Of a stretch of 64,000 nt of DNA, positions 10,755 to 22,549 are shown piece by piece. Source of the stretch: Rebecca billardiae RCC1528 (taxonomy: Eukaryota; Haptophyta); assembly GCA_965240325.2 (NCBI GenBank), contig OZ251240.1:62001-126000 (forward strand), read 5' to 3'. The notes beneath the pieces were generated by a model that was not told where the DNA came from, made no database searches, and was given only the letters and a program-made list of their open reading frames with translations. A program made the position numbers and the translations under genes. How positions within the stretch are numbered: position 1 is the stretch's first letter; each line of letters starts with the position of its first letter.

Positions 10755-11858
10755 ATGCATGGCGGCCTCCCGGCAGCAGTCTGGAGGGTCGATGCCATGG
10801 CGTGCCTCGTGGTGCTCGCGACTACGGTCCCGTCGATTACGTCGCCGCCGTCAGCCGCAGCTATGGCGCGCCGTCCCGATGACGAGGGAATCCATGTGGT
10901 GTACACATTTGCCGGCGCCACACACACTCGACGTGTCGTGCGCTCGATGGCGTCGGCGCTGCGCTTCGCGTCGCCCCGCACCGCGAGACGGCTGCGCTTC
11001 CACCTCTTCACAGACAACGCGTCGGTCTCAGAGCGCGCTCGCGAACGCCTCGTCGCCTTCTTCGGAGCGAGCCGTGTACTCCTGCACGCGGACTCTCTTG
11101 GGGATGTCACGCGTGCACGGCGTGTGCGGATACGGGACCAGAGCAACCGTGCGACATTCAGCCATGCCTCCAATTACATGCGCTTCTACGTGCCGGCCAT
11201 CTTCGAGCGGCTGGGGCTACGGCGCTTCCTCTACCTCGACTCGGACACCCTCGTCATCAACGATCTAGGACCGCTCTACGACGGCGCGCTCACCCGCACG
11301 CCCCACGCAGTGGCGAGCGCCCAGCAGCACGGCGACCACTGCTGGCTCGAGAAGGTCATCAACATGAGCGCGCCCAAGATGCAGGCCGTGCTGCGTGAGG
11401 CGCCGCAGCAGCCGTGCCTCGACGCAGGCGTGCTGCTGGTGGACGTGCGGCGCTGGCTGGCTGCGAACCTTTCTGCTCAGGTCGAGTATTGGCTGGAGCA
11501 GAACACACACGAGCCGCTCTGGGCACTTGGCTCTTTCCCGCCGCTCGTCGTTGCACTGCGCAACCGCGACTGGGAGCAGATGCCCCAGGCGCAGGCATTT
11601 GGCGTAGAGCGACTGGTCGCCGATCGCGTACGTCGTCACGATCACCTCGGGCGCGAGGTTGACGAGATGAGACAGCCTCACACCTTGAAAACTTATGCCA
11701 GCTTCTTGTTTTCTATATGTGTACGAAGTGTATACAGGAGAGCTGCGCCCTCGTGCCTAGCCCGCGTGATCACACTTGCGGCTCTTCACGTCGACCATGC
11801 CGGCCAGCATTGCATTATCATAGGGAGCAAGGGTGGTCGTGGGAGTTCTTCACTCTGA
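10755..11858 (+). pseudogene. GT8-like glycosyltransferase with a chimeric, probably truncated C-terminus
   Basis: The ORF starts at ATG 10755 (alternative 10797) with a hydrophobic N-terminal segment (MACLVVLATTVPSITS) typical of a signal or anchor. The next 250 residues carry GT8 (glycogenin/LARGE/GAUT superfamily) hallmarks: IHVVYTF at the nucleotide-sugar strand, a DxD metal-binding motif in RRFLYLDSDTLVIND, and PCLDAGVLLVDVRRW, matching the family's NAGVLL-W block. After FPPLVVALRNRDWEQMPQAQAFG, where the family normally has its C-terminal HxxGxxKPW region, the frame runs into 61 bases (11602-11662) identical to the reverse complement of Helitron ORF bases 1268-1328. A short unrelated tail then leads to a stop. 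The catalytic C-terminal motif is therefore missing. I call it a broken or chimeric gene; an unseen downstream exon could rescue it. Confidence 0.7.
11602..11662 (-). mobile_element. 61-bp antisense fragment of the Helitron ORF
   Basis: These 61 bases are the exact reverse complement of 1268-1328 in the Helitron replicase (residues of the segment APEVIVTTYAIGDQSLYA). No other similarity to the Helitron is evident on either side, so it looks like filler DNA captured during break repair or aberrant rolling-circle transposition. Confidence 0.85.
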
Positions 11859-11958
11859 ACTCGCCAGACTGGCGGCGACTGCGCATCACTGAATTCGAGA
11901 TCTAGGCGGGCGGGCGGCTCGGGAGTCGGGCGGGCAATACAGTAAGTAAGCTTTTGGA

Positions 11959-12702
11959 ATGGCGTCGGTCCTCACGCAGGCTGTGGTGCAACCTGGCCGC
12001 TCCAGTCGGCGGTGGAGCGGCGAGTCGGCCGCGCGGCCGGGCCCCGCGGCGCCCGCGGAGGCGCCGCTGTACGTGCCGCCCGCCGCGCGGCAGTACGCGC
12101 GCGTGCGGCTGCCGCCGGGCAGCTGGGCGTACCAGATCTGCGACTGCTGGTCGATGTGCCCGGCGGTGCCGCTCTTCAGCTCGGTGCTCTTCTGCTACGG
12201 CTACGCGCGCACGCTCTCGCGCGCCGGGCTGTTCCCGTACCGCGACGTGCTCCTCATCACCTTCGCCTACTTCGTCATCCAGTTCAGCGCGACGCAGATC
12301 CTCTCGCCGTACTCGGCGCTGCGGCGCGAGGCGGAGGCGGAGGGGTCCGAGTTTGGCGAGGAGCGCGAGGGCGAGGGCGCGCACAGCCGCCACCCGTACG
12401 AGCTCTTCGACAGCGAGGGCGTCGCCGCGCCCGGCTGGGTCTTCCCGCTCAAGTTCATCGTCGACGTGCTCGGCGTGATCTTCTGGGGCCTGACGGTGTA
12501 CGCGCGCATCAAGCTGGTGGACAAGTACCGCATCTCCGAGCACCGCTGCCTCTCGTGCATGTGCGTCACCTTCTGCCCGCCGTGCGCGCTGGCGCAGGAG
12601 ATGATGCACGTGGACGTGGTCGAGCACGGCAGCGTGCAGCAGGACTGCAGGCTCACCGCGCAGCACCCGCTCGCCGCCGAGCACGCGCACGAGCTGCAGT
12701 GA
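11959..12702 (+). CDS. PLAC8 family cysteine-rich membrane protein
   Basis: Single-exon ORF of 247 residues from ATG 11959. Two Cys-rich hydrophobic blocks match PLAC8 (also called DUF614/FCR/cornifelin): GSWAYQICDCWSMCPAVP near residues 54-71, and CLSCMCVTFCPPCALAQEM near residues 198-216. Between them are further hydrophobic segments (VLLITFAYFVIQFSATQIL and FIVDVLGVIFWGLTVYARI) and an acidic Glu-rich loop. Plant and animal PLAC8 proteins are small membrane proteins linked to metal tolerance or cell-size control; the specific role here cannot be told. The insertion between the two Cys blocks is longer than in typical plant members. No intron is needed. Confidence 0.85.
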   Translation: MASVLTQAVVQPGRSSRRWSGESAARPGPAAPAEAPLYVPPAARQYARVRLPPGSWAYQICDCWSMCPAVPLFSSVLFCYGYARTLSRAGLFPYRDVLLITFAYFVIQFSATQILSPYSALRREAEAEGSEFGEEREGEGAHSRHPYELFDSEGVAAPGWVFPLKFIVDVLGVIFWGLTVYARIKLVDKYRISEHRCLSCMCVTFCPPCALAQEMMHVDVVEHGSVQQDCRLTAQHPLAAEHAHELQ

Positions 12703-14254
<1,552 letters not shown>

Positions 14255-14325
<71 letters not shown>

Positions 14326-14550
14326 ATGATATGATATGATATGATATGATATGATATGATATGATATGATATGATATGATATGATATGATATGATATGAT
14401 ATGATATGATATGATATGATATGATATGATATGATATGATATGATATGATATGATATGATATGATATGATATGATATGATATGATATGATATGATATGAT
14501 ATGATATGATATGATATGATATGATATGATATGATATGATATGATATGAT
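14255..14550. repeat. Compound microsatellite: (AT)34 then (ATGAT)46
   Basis: Bases 14255-14322 are an AT dinucleotide array. From 14321 to 14550 the unit changes to a perfect pentanucleotide ATGAT repeat of about 230 bp. The dinucleotide part flanks the 5' end of repeat E copy 1. Confidence 0.97.
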
Positions 14551-14799
14551 GATGATCACGGCGCCGCACGCAACGACGACGACGACTGCTGTCCGACGCG
14601 CGCTGCACTACTCATACTGCATGATGCGGACCGAATGGCGGCAATAATAATATGCATGGCTTATTTAATCGACTACGACTCTGCGTAGTGTATAGACCAT
14701 CGGCATCAGCATCGCGTAGTAGTCGCTCAATATATAAGGATCTGCTGGTGACGGCGGCACGGAGTCGGACTGGCGGTGTCGCGTGCCCACGAGGCGGCC

Positions 14800-15252
14800 C
14801 CTAGTGGGGTCAGAGCTCCGACCGTTACACTCTCGGGTGCCACAATATCTCCCGAAATCTCTTAGCATGAACTATCACACGGGTATTTACTTGGACGAAC
14901 TAGTTAGTAGGCGTTAAGGCTTAATTCCAGGGTGTAGAATCCGCCTGTGCCAATTTCAGACTGCCAAACTGTGATCTAGACGGTGCGATTCTGGTGCAAA
15001 TAGCGAGATCACCTTGGAGATTGTGTATATCTCCCCTACTAATGTTGATGCCGAGATCGCGTCGAGATTGATGAGGTCGTATATCTCCAGTATGTGATGA
15101 CATTTTAGTCCGGCAGAACTTGTCAGCGTGACCCGCCCAGCTCATTTCAGGCGAATATTGACATCCCGAACTGTTTGAGAGCCTCATCTCAAGACGACAG
15201 GAAGTTGGATTTTGGGCCACGCACCCCCCAGTGGGGCTCTGACCCCTCTAGG
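14800..15252. mobile_element. Short TIR element B, copy 1
   Basis: A 453-bp segment with terminal inverted repeats reading CCTAGTGGGGTCAGAGCTCC on the left and, reverse-complemented, CCTAGAGGGGTCAGAGCCCC on the right. The bases immediately outside are CGGCC on each side, a likely 5-bp target duplication, although CGGCC is GC-simple. The inside is AT-richer than the surroundings and has no ORF of note. Parts of it (GCCGAGATCGCGTCGAGATT, TGAGAGCCTCATCTCA, GTGGGGCTCTGACCCC) recur in the interrupted copy at 60845-62697. It is non-autonomous, with no transposase visible. Confidence 0.72.
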
Positions 15253-15494
15253 CGGCCCCGACTCGTCTCTGGCTCACTTCACAGCGGGCCACAGCCGGGG
15301 CACAGGGCGCCGGTCGTATTGTACACGCAGCGAGTACGACGGGGGGCCCTCCGCTGCCACCGCGCCCGCCCGCCGGCCAGCTGCCAGGCTGCCGATCCGG
15401 GCGCGACTGCCGCCTCGCGCTGCGAGCACGGCCGAGCCCAGCCAGGCACGCGCGCCCCGGCGCCCCCCCGCCGGTCCGCGCGTGCGCATGCGCG

Positions 15495-18009
15495 TCATGC
15501 GTAGCCCCAGATGCGCATGCGCTCCGCCTTGCGCGCCTCCTCGCCCTCGCGGTTGGCAATGGCCAGCGCAGCGTTCAGGTCCTGCACGCACGCACACGCA
15601 CACGCACGGGCAGTGCACGGGGCACACACGCACCGAGCAGGGTTGAGCGCGGGCGCGCCGCCCTGTGCCGCCCTGTGCCGCCCTGTGCCGCCCTGTGCCG
15701 CGCGTGCGCGGCCGTGCGCGCGTGCACACCTGGTGGTGCGCGTACAGCAGCGAGATGTGCTCGGCGATCAGGCTCTCGAGCAGCTCGACGGTGAGGGGCA
15801 GCCCCTTGAGCGCGAGGGCGTGGCCCCCGTTGAAGTCCCGCTGCACCGCCTCGAGCACGGCCACGGCCAAGATCTGCGCGGCGCACGCAGGGCCGGGCGC
15901 ACGCGCACGGCAAAGGGCGCGGGGCGGCAGGGCTGAGCCGCGGCCCGCGCGCGCGCGCACGGAGCCCGCCTCCGCCGCGCGCCGCGTGCCGCGCGCGCGT
16001 GCAGCGTGCCTTGACGTGTCGCGTCTGCGCCATGGCCGAGATGGGCTGCCGCCCCACCCCTGGCACGTGCGGCCCAAAGGTGAGCAGCGCGTTCATCTTG
16101 TGGATGGCGTGGCGCATGAAGACCCCGAGCACAAACTCCGTGGGGACGGGGAAGGGGGCCCCGGAGGAGGGGGCGGGGGCGGGCGAGGCGGGGGCGGCCG
16201 AGGCGCCCGCCGACGTCGCCGCGCCGCCCGCGTCGCTCGCGCGCCACGAGGTGCGCGGGCTGCCGCCCCCGCGCGCGCTGCCGCCCGCGTCTGAGCGCGC
16301 GGCCTCTGAGCGCGCGGCCGCCCCGGGGCCCCCCTGCTGCGCCTGCGCCTGCGCCTGCGCCTGCGCCTGCGCCCACGCGAGCGCCAGCCGCTGCGGCAGC
16401 GAGCCCTGCTGCTCGAGCGCGCGCAGCTGCGCACCGGCGGCCGCGCGGCGCGCGCGCGGCGCCACGGCGCGTCAGCGTGCGCCCCCTGCGCCGTGCACGC
16501 ACGCACGCGTGTGCCACGCGCCCACCTCGTGCGGAGAGAGCGGCGCCTTCTCGCCGTCCATGTGCGGGTCGAGGTACTGCGCGAGGTACGTGCAGAGGAA
16601 CGCGCCCACGCCCGCCGGCTGCGGCGGCAGCACGTCGAGCACGTCCTCCATCCGCACGACCACGCGGTGCAGCCACTCTGCGCGCGCAGCGCGCAAGCGC
16701 GCGCACACACGCACGCGCACGCCGGCTGAGCGCGCGCCGCTCGCGCGCGCGCGCGCGCGCTCGGCGGCGGGCGCGCACCGTGCGGGTCGTCCTCGAGCTG
16801 CTGCAGCGCGTCCACCCACATGCTCCCGACCGGCAGCCCCGCCGCCGCCTTGGGCGCCAGCCGGTCCTCGTGCTCGTACGGCTGGTGCAGCGCGTGCGGC
16901 GCGCGCCCGCCGCCGTCCGCGCCCGCGCGCGCCGCGTCGCCGTCGGCGCCGCCCGAGCCGGCCGAGCCGAACATGGAGCTGATGATGCCGCCCGCGTACG
17001 ACGCGCCCATGCCGAGGAGGCCGTTCGGCCCGCCCGCGCCCCCGCCGCCCGCGCCCCCGCCCGCCGGCCCCACCAGCTGCGCGATCCGCCCGATCAGCAC
17101 GGACAGCCGCCACGGCGCCTCGATGGCGCGCCGCCGCACCTCGACCGCGCCGCCCACGAGCAGCGCGGCGTACGCGGGCTCGGGGAGGCGGGCGGAGAGC
17201 GCCTCGGAGCAGACGTCGGAGACGCCGCCGACGAACTGCTGCTGCACGTCGTCCAGCGCCACCGTCATCACGTGGTGGATCGACGTCGCCTTCGCGTGGA
17301 TCGCCGCGTCCAGCGCCGCGCCCGACGGCGGCGCGCCGCCGCCGCCGCCGGCCGCGTCCGCCGCGTCCGTCGCCGCCGCCTGCTCCGCGCGCAGCGCCTC
17401 GGCGGCGGCGGCGAGCTGCTCGTCGGCGATGGAGTGCAGGTGGTCGGCGAGCACGCGCAGGTTCGGCTCGATCACCTCCGCCATCGCCGTGAGCAGCAGC
17501 CGCTCGCACTCCGCCGCGAGCTCGGCGACGGCCGCGGAGGCGGGCGCGTCCGCCTTGAGCGCGCGCACCGCGCCCGCCCAGCGCGCAGCGTCGCGCGCGG
17601 AGGTGGCGGCGGCGGGCTTGAGCGACGGGTCGGTCTCGGAGACGCGGCGCTCGACCGCCGAGCGCACGTCCGAGCCCTGCTCCGCCGCGCACGGCACGTC
17701 CCACCGCCGCTTGAGCGACCACTCCACCGCGGCGCGCACCGCCTCCGACTCGACGACCGCGCGCGCGCGCGCGTGCGCCTCGCGCCACTCGGGCGGGACG
17801 GGCGGCTCGGACTCGGCGCCGGGCGCGGCCGCGCCGCCGCCCGCGCGCGACGGCTGCTCGCCCGCGGGCCGGTCCTCCAGCCGCACGTCGTGCAGCGACG
17901 TGGCGAGCCCGTCCGCGCCCGCGCCGTTCGGAGCGCCCGGCTTGAGGCCGCCGCCGCCGCTGCCGCCGCCGTCGGCGCCGGGCGGCACGTTGGGCGCGTA
18001 CTCGTCCAT
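15495..18009 (-). CDS. Five-exon gene, helical protein of unknown function
   Basis: Exons on the minus strand are 16779-18009, 16526-16677, 16016-16426, 15730-15873 and 15495-15581, giving about 674 residues from ATG 18009 to a TGA. Phases agree at every junction, and introns are 99-148 nt with CAG acceptors. The third intron's donor is either GTCAAG (exon end 16016) or a GC donor AAG|GCACGC (end 16010). The N-terminus is Gly/Pro-rich. The middle is Ala-rich and helical, with long amphipathic stretches such as LLLTAMAEVIEPNLRVLADH and SIHHVMTVALDDVQQQFVGG. The C-terminal exons are the best ordered (EFVLGVFMRHAIHKMNALLTF, ILAVAVLEAVQRDFNGG, LLESLIAEHISLLYAHHQ). The pattern recalls helical tethering or trafficking subunits, but I cannot name a family. 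Confidence 0.7.
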
Positions 18010-19915
18010 CCTGCGCGGCGCGAGCGCGGGCGCCGCGCGAGCGCGGGCGCGTCGGCGCCGCGCCCTCGTCGCGCCGCGCGCCGCCGCGCGCGGCGCACGC
18101 GCGCCAACGCGCGCGCGCACCGATTCTTCGGCCGGGCGCGCCGGCGGAAGGGGGCACAGCCGCAGCTGCCTTGGGTCTCCGGGTCCCCTTCACTCATGTG
18201 GTGCCCCCCCGCGCGCCGCCGGGGAGGCGCGGTGCCGCGGCTTGCGCGCCCGTGGGCAAGGCAGGCGTCGCGCCCGCCCGCCTGCTGCTCTCCTTTGGCT
18301 CGGCCGCAACGCGGTGGCTGGCCGGGCCGCGCTCGCCCCTTGCTACACAGCTCGGTTCATCAGCCAGCATCTATCAAGCGGCGGAACTGTGCAGGTGCTT
18401 TGACTTTACCCGGCTGGTTGGCTTATGACGACAAGGCCGCTCGATACATATCGCCCGCGCCAAATACGCGCCCAAAACCTACCCACTTCATTCCGTGCAG
18501 CAGGGGCAGCCATTTGGCTGTTACCCACACAACCACCCGGCCGCGGGCCCGGCATGATGGCGGGCGGGACACGGCCGCCGCGCAAAAGGGGGAGCCTTGG
18601 GGGGGGGCGAGGCTCGAGACGTGCCCGGTAGGGCAGGGGAGCCCCGGCGACGCACCCGACGGCACTCGCAGCATCGCGCTGCGCCCGCCCCCGCGCGCCG
18701 GGCTGCAGGCAGTCGCGCCGGTGCGGCGCTGTAACCACTGCAGCGGTCGCCCGCGAGGCCGCAGGCGCGCGGCTCGCAGCACTGGCGGGGCGCGCCGCAC
18801 GCTGTCGATCGAGCGCGACGCCCAGCGCCGGGCGCCGTCGTCGCGGCTGCGCGGCATCAAGCAGGAGCGCCTCGCCGCTGCGCACCCGCACGCCTCGCGC
18901 GCGCCATGGCTCGGCGCCGTCCGACCCGCCCACCGTACCGCGTGGCCCCCGCGCCCCTAGAAGCCTGCGCGCGCACTGCTGTCACTGTAACCAGCGAGCG
19001 GCCCGGCGAGCGGTGCCGCGGCTGGCTCGGCATCCGCCCGGAGCGTCGCGGCGCCGACGGCCGGGCGCGCGGTGTGGCGCGGCGCGTGGAAGCGCGCCCT
19101 TGCCTCGGCAAAATGATGATATGACAGTCAGACACTGGACAGCAGGCCACACAGCCACCTGCTGGCTCTGCCAAGACACTGGCAGCCCCCAGGCGCAGGC
19201 TGCCTCCTCCTAGTCAAGCTCAGCAAGACAGCCCCCCGCCCAAACGACACTGCCCACCCCACCAGGCAAATGTGCCTATCCTAACACCAACTGGCAGGCA
19301 GGCTCAGCCTGCGCAACGAAGTATGCAACCCCCTGCAAAGAGCAGCAGAAAGAGGCGCGCAAACGACACCTCCCCAGGCGTATTAGCCATCGCCACCACT
19401 CTGCTTGCGTCCTACAGCGGCCCACGCCCTGACTTGATGCCCGATATCGCACACATGTCTGACATGACACCATCTGCCTCCATAGCAGCACGAGTGAAAT
19501 ACAGGCGCCTCACTGCCAGGACCAGTGGCCCAGACCCCGGCCCAGCTACTGGGCTCGCTGACAGCCCCCTCCGTCCCCTCCCCCGCGCAGGGATCGGCTA
19601 GTGGCTGGCCCTCTGCCCACACTGGGGCGCCCTAGGGGGTGCCCAGTCTGCCGACTCGGCTCAAACTCGATGATCTCGAATTGCAAGGCAGTGCACTGCT
19701 GGTACCTGGGACCACCCCACAGTGTTGGGCTTGTATGCTGTCGGCAATGGCATACCCCCGCCCCCTCTGGAGGCGGGCTGTCCACAGCGGAGTGGTGTCA
19801 AGGCACTCGGTGTATCGGTCAGTGGTTTGAGGTTGGGTGAGGGTGGTGGTTGGTTGGGGGCTGGCCAGGGTAGGGCTGGAGGCTTCGGCCGCCAGTCTGA
19901 TCACCCGGAGCCCGT
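18010..19915. other. Long intergenic stretch
   Basis: No gene, RNA or recognisable repeat can be supported. From about 19120 to 19870 the composition shifts to lower GC, with many CCAG/CTGG/TGGC words. This resembles the interior of element F (61905-62693) in style, but I could not align them. Confidence 0.4.
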
Positions 19916-19921
19916 TATAAA
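19916..19921 (+). promoter_or_regulatory. TATA-box-like TATAAA
   Basis: TATAAA followed by an AT-rich run lies 92 bp upstream of ATG 20013, in otherwise GC-rich DNA. The position is plausible for a core promoter of the glycosyltransferase gene, but this is not proven. Confidence 0.35.
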
Positions 19922-20012
19922 GGGGAATTTAAAAAAAACTCCATGGAAGGAGTCCGGCGGCGGTTGGCCACTCCGGGTTGGGCCCCGCGCCCCGCAGGAA
20001 CACTGCCCAGCG

Positions 20013-21911
20013 ATGCCGCCGGTGATGATGTCGGGCCGCGCGCGGCCGCTGGCGCTGCTGGCGGCGGCGGCGGCGGCGCTGGGCTGCGCGCGCGCGGCGG
20101 ACGCGCCGCGGCGGTGCGCGCCGGGCCGCGCGTTCGCGTACACCGGCCCGTCGCTCGTCGACGCGCCGGGCGCGCTCGACGCGCTGCTGGCCGCGCGCGC
20201 GCCCGACGGCGAGCTCATCATGCTGACCGCGACCGACACCAAGGACCTGCGGCGCGCGGAGAAGGACGCGCTGCTCGCGCGCCGCGCGACGGGGCTGACG
20301 ATGAACCTGGTGCACAACCTCGCCGCGCTCGGCCTGCGCAACTACGCCATCTTCTCCACCCGGCTGCTCTGCCCCGCGCTGGGCGCGCTCGGCGCGCACG
20401 GCTGCGTGCACTCCGACCGGCTCGCGACGGACAGCAACCTGCAGCTGCGCGCGTGGAAGGTCGAGGCGGGGGACATGCCGCTGCTGTGGGCGCAGTCGTG
20501 GTACTACCTCACCCTCGCCGTGATGCGCGGCGTCTCCGTCCTCAAGCTCGACGCGGACGTGCGGCTCGCCTCCTCGCCCTACCCGGTGCTGCACGGGCCG
20601 CTGCTCGAGCGCGTGGCGCTGCTCGTGCAGCGCGACGGGAGGGCGCCGCCGTGCGCGGAGGCGGCGCCGGCGGGGAGCGGCGCGCCGGCGCAGGGGCCCG
20701 GCGCGGTCGGCTCCACGCTGCACGGCCTGCCCCTCTGCGGCGTCGCGCAGCAGAGCCCGCCCCCGATCAACACGGGCCTCACGTACGCCAACGCGCGCGC
20801 CGCACACGCGCGCGGCGGCGGCGCGGTGCGGCTGCTCAACTGCACGTGGGGCATGTTCGAGGAGAAGCTGCGCCGCCCGCCGCCCAAGCCGACGGCGGCG
20901 CACGACCTCGTCGACCAGACGCACATGCGCATGTGCTCCCGCCGCGTGCGCGCGCCCCCGCTCAAGAACAACTTCTTCTACCTGCTCGACGCGGCGCGGC
21001 TGCGCACCGAGCCGGCGGAGGGCGCGCCGCGGATCAGCATGGCGGCGCTGGCCGCGCGGCGGGAGGACGTGCTGTACGCGCAGCCGCTCGCGGGCAGGCC
21101 GCCGCGCGCCGGCGAGCCCGCGCCGCCGGTCGAGTGGCTCGCCGTCGCGCCCGCCTGGCTCTTTGGCCGCGCGTGCGCCGTGCGGCTGCGCGGCGCGGGT
21201 CCGCTGATGCTGAGCGAGCGCGGCCGCGCGCGCGAGCGGCCGCTGCGCCCAAAGGCGGCGGGCGGCGCGTGCCCGAGCGACGCGCAGCGCGCGCTCGCGG
21301 GCGCGCTGCTCGCCGCGCCGCCGCCGCCGCTCCCGCCGCCGCCGCCCGCCGCCGCCCCGCTCGCGTGCGACGTGGGCGCGGCCGCCAACGGCAGCTGGGC
21401 CAACGGCAGCGCGCACGCGGCCGCCCTCGGCGCCGTGCTCGCGCGCGCCGACCCGTTCGACGGCCTGGCGGTGGCCGTGCACTTTGTGTTCGCCAAGGCG
21501 GAGAAGCGGCAGCTCGCGATGCAGGCGCTGGGGTGGTGGGCGCTCGGCGACGCGGAGCAGCGCGCCGCGCGCTGGTCCGCGCTCGGCGGGCGCAGCGCGT
21601 GCCCCGCGCGCGAGGGCGGCTCGCACGTGGCCATCGGGCTGAACGCGCTGCTGCTGCCCGGCGGCGGCGGCGGCAGCCTGCTGTGCGCGGACGCGCGCGC
21701 GGACGAGGCGTGGGGCTGCGACTGCTGCGCGCGCGTGCGGCCCTTCGACGAGCTCTCGCCCGACGAGCGCCTCGCGCTCGGCGCCGGCATCACGCGCCTC
21801 ACGTCGCACGGCAGGGCAGCGCCGCGCAAGATCAACGCGACGAAGCAGTTTGAGCTCCTCCACGGCTGCCAGTCGTACCAGGACTTTTGGGACAGGCGCG
21901 CGCGCAGCTGA
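20013..21911 (+). CDS. Secreted/Golgi nucleotide-diphospho-sugar transferase-like protein (DxD)
   Basis: Single exon, 632 residues. It starts with a strong signal peptide or anchor (RPLALLAAAAAALGCARAAD). The domain order fits the nucleotide-diphospho-sugar transferase superfamily (GT77-like, as in plant RRA/XEG113). ELIMLTATDT is followed by TMNLVHNLAALGLRNYAIFS, then WYYLTLAVMRGVSVLKLDAD with the DxD at Asp180/Asp182. PPPINTGLTYANA is the conserved N-TG block. Such enzymes are normally lumenal Golgi enzymes extending glycans on proteins or wall polymers. The C-terminal third has a Pro-rich linker and a second Cys-containing region with no match I recognise. Donor and acceptor sugars cannot be inferred. 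Confidence 0.75.
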   Translation: MPPVMMSGRARPLALLAAAAAALGCARAADAPRRCAPGRAFAYTGPSLVDAPGALDALLAARAPDGELIMLTATDTKDLRRAEKDALLARRATGLTMNLVHNLAALGLRNYAIFSTRLLCPALGALGAHGCVHSDRLATDSNLQLRAWKVEAGDMPLLWAQSWYYLTLAVMRGVSVLKLDADVRLASSPYPVLHGPLLERVALLVQRDGRAPPCAEAAPAGSGAPAQGPGAVGSTLHGLPLCGVAQQSPPPINTGLTYANARAAHARGGGAVRLLNCTWGMFEEKLRRPPPKPTAAHDLVDQTHMRMCSRRVRAPPLKNNFFYLLDAARLRTEPAEGAPRISMAALAARREDVLYAQPLAGRPPRAGEPAPPVEWLAVAPAWLFGRACAVRLRGAGPLMLSERGRARERPLRPKAAGGACPSDAQRALAGALLAAPPPPLPPPPPAAAPLACDVGAAANGSWANGSAHAAALGAVLARADPFDGLAVAVHFVFAKAEKRQLAMQALGWWALGDAEQRAARWSALGGRSACPAREGGSHVAIGLNALLLPGGGGGSLLCADARADEAWGCDCCARVRPFDELSPDERLALGAGITRLTSHGRAAPRKINATKQFELLHGCQSYQDFWDRRARS

Positions 21912-22549
21912 GGCCCGCCCAGCCAGCCGGCCGCTGGGGTTGGCGATGGCCGGCGCGCTCCTCGACGCCGCAGGACGAGTCGTCGTCACCATCGCCAACG
22001 CGTCGCAGAATATCACACTTCGTCGTCGCCCCGCGCATATCGTCGGCGCGAATCCGCCGTGAATCGGGCACCGACTGCACGGTGCGACTGCCTGCCCATC
22101 CGATAGTATTTATTGTATATTGACGACGACGACTACGATTGCTGGATGCGCGCGCGCGGATCGAGCAACGCTACCCGGTCGTCTGCTCGATCCGGGATCC
22201 TCGCGCTCGGCCAGCATCAATCGGCTATCGGAACTGGCTCAGGCTGGTGGGGCCGTGATGGGGGTCTGCAGCTAGGCCGCGTGTCGTCGCCGCCCGCGTT
22301 TCGTCCGAGGCCGCCGCCGCGGGGCGCGGGCCGTGACTCGTCTTGTTACCCGGACGGGCGGGTTGACCCCAGCGACGGCGCCGGAGGGCTAGTCACCGGT
22401 TGGGTCGCTGCATGCTGCCCTTCGCGCCTGGCGCGCCTCAGACAGCCCCGCCTTCGCTGTGAGGTGCGCGTGTGCGTGGGGGAGCGGTGCACCATCAGCG
22501 CGCACCGCACAGACAGCCACTCAGTGAGTCAGTGGCCACTCAGCGGCCG
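21912..22549. other. Intergenic stretch between convergent genes
   Basis: No gene is supported. The region lies between two convergent genes (the stops of 20013-21911 and 22550-24512) and so should contain both 3' UTRs. No repeat was recognised. Confidence 0.5.

Noticed and set aside
14321-14550. CRISPR-like regular repeat
   Set aside because: It is a simple 5-bp microsatellite with no spacers, and the genome is eukaryotic.
16477-18960. 827-residue plus-strand ORF
   Set aside because: Antisense to the five-exon gene. It has no domain, while the minus strand splices cleanly.
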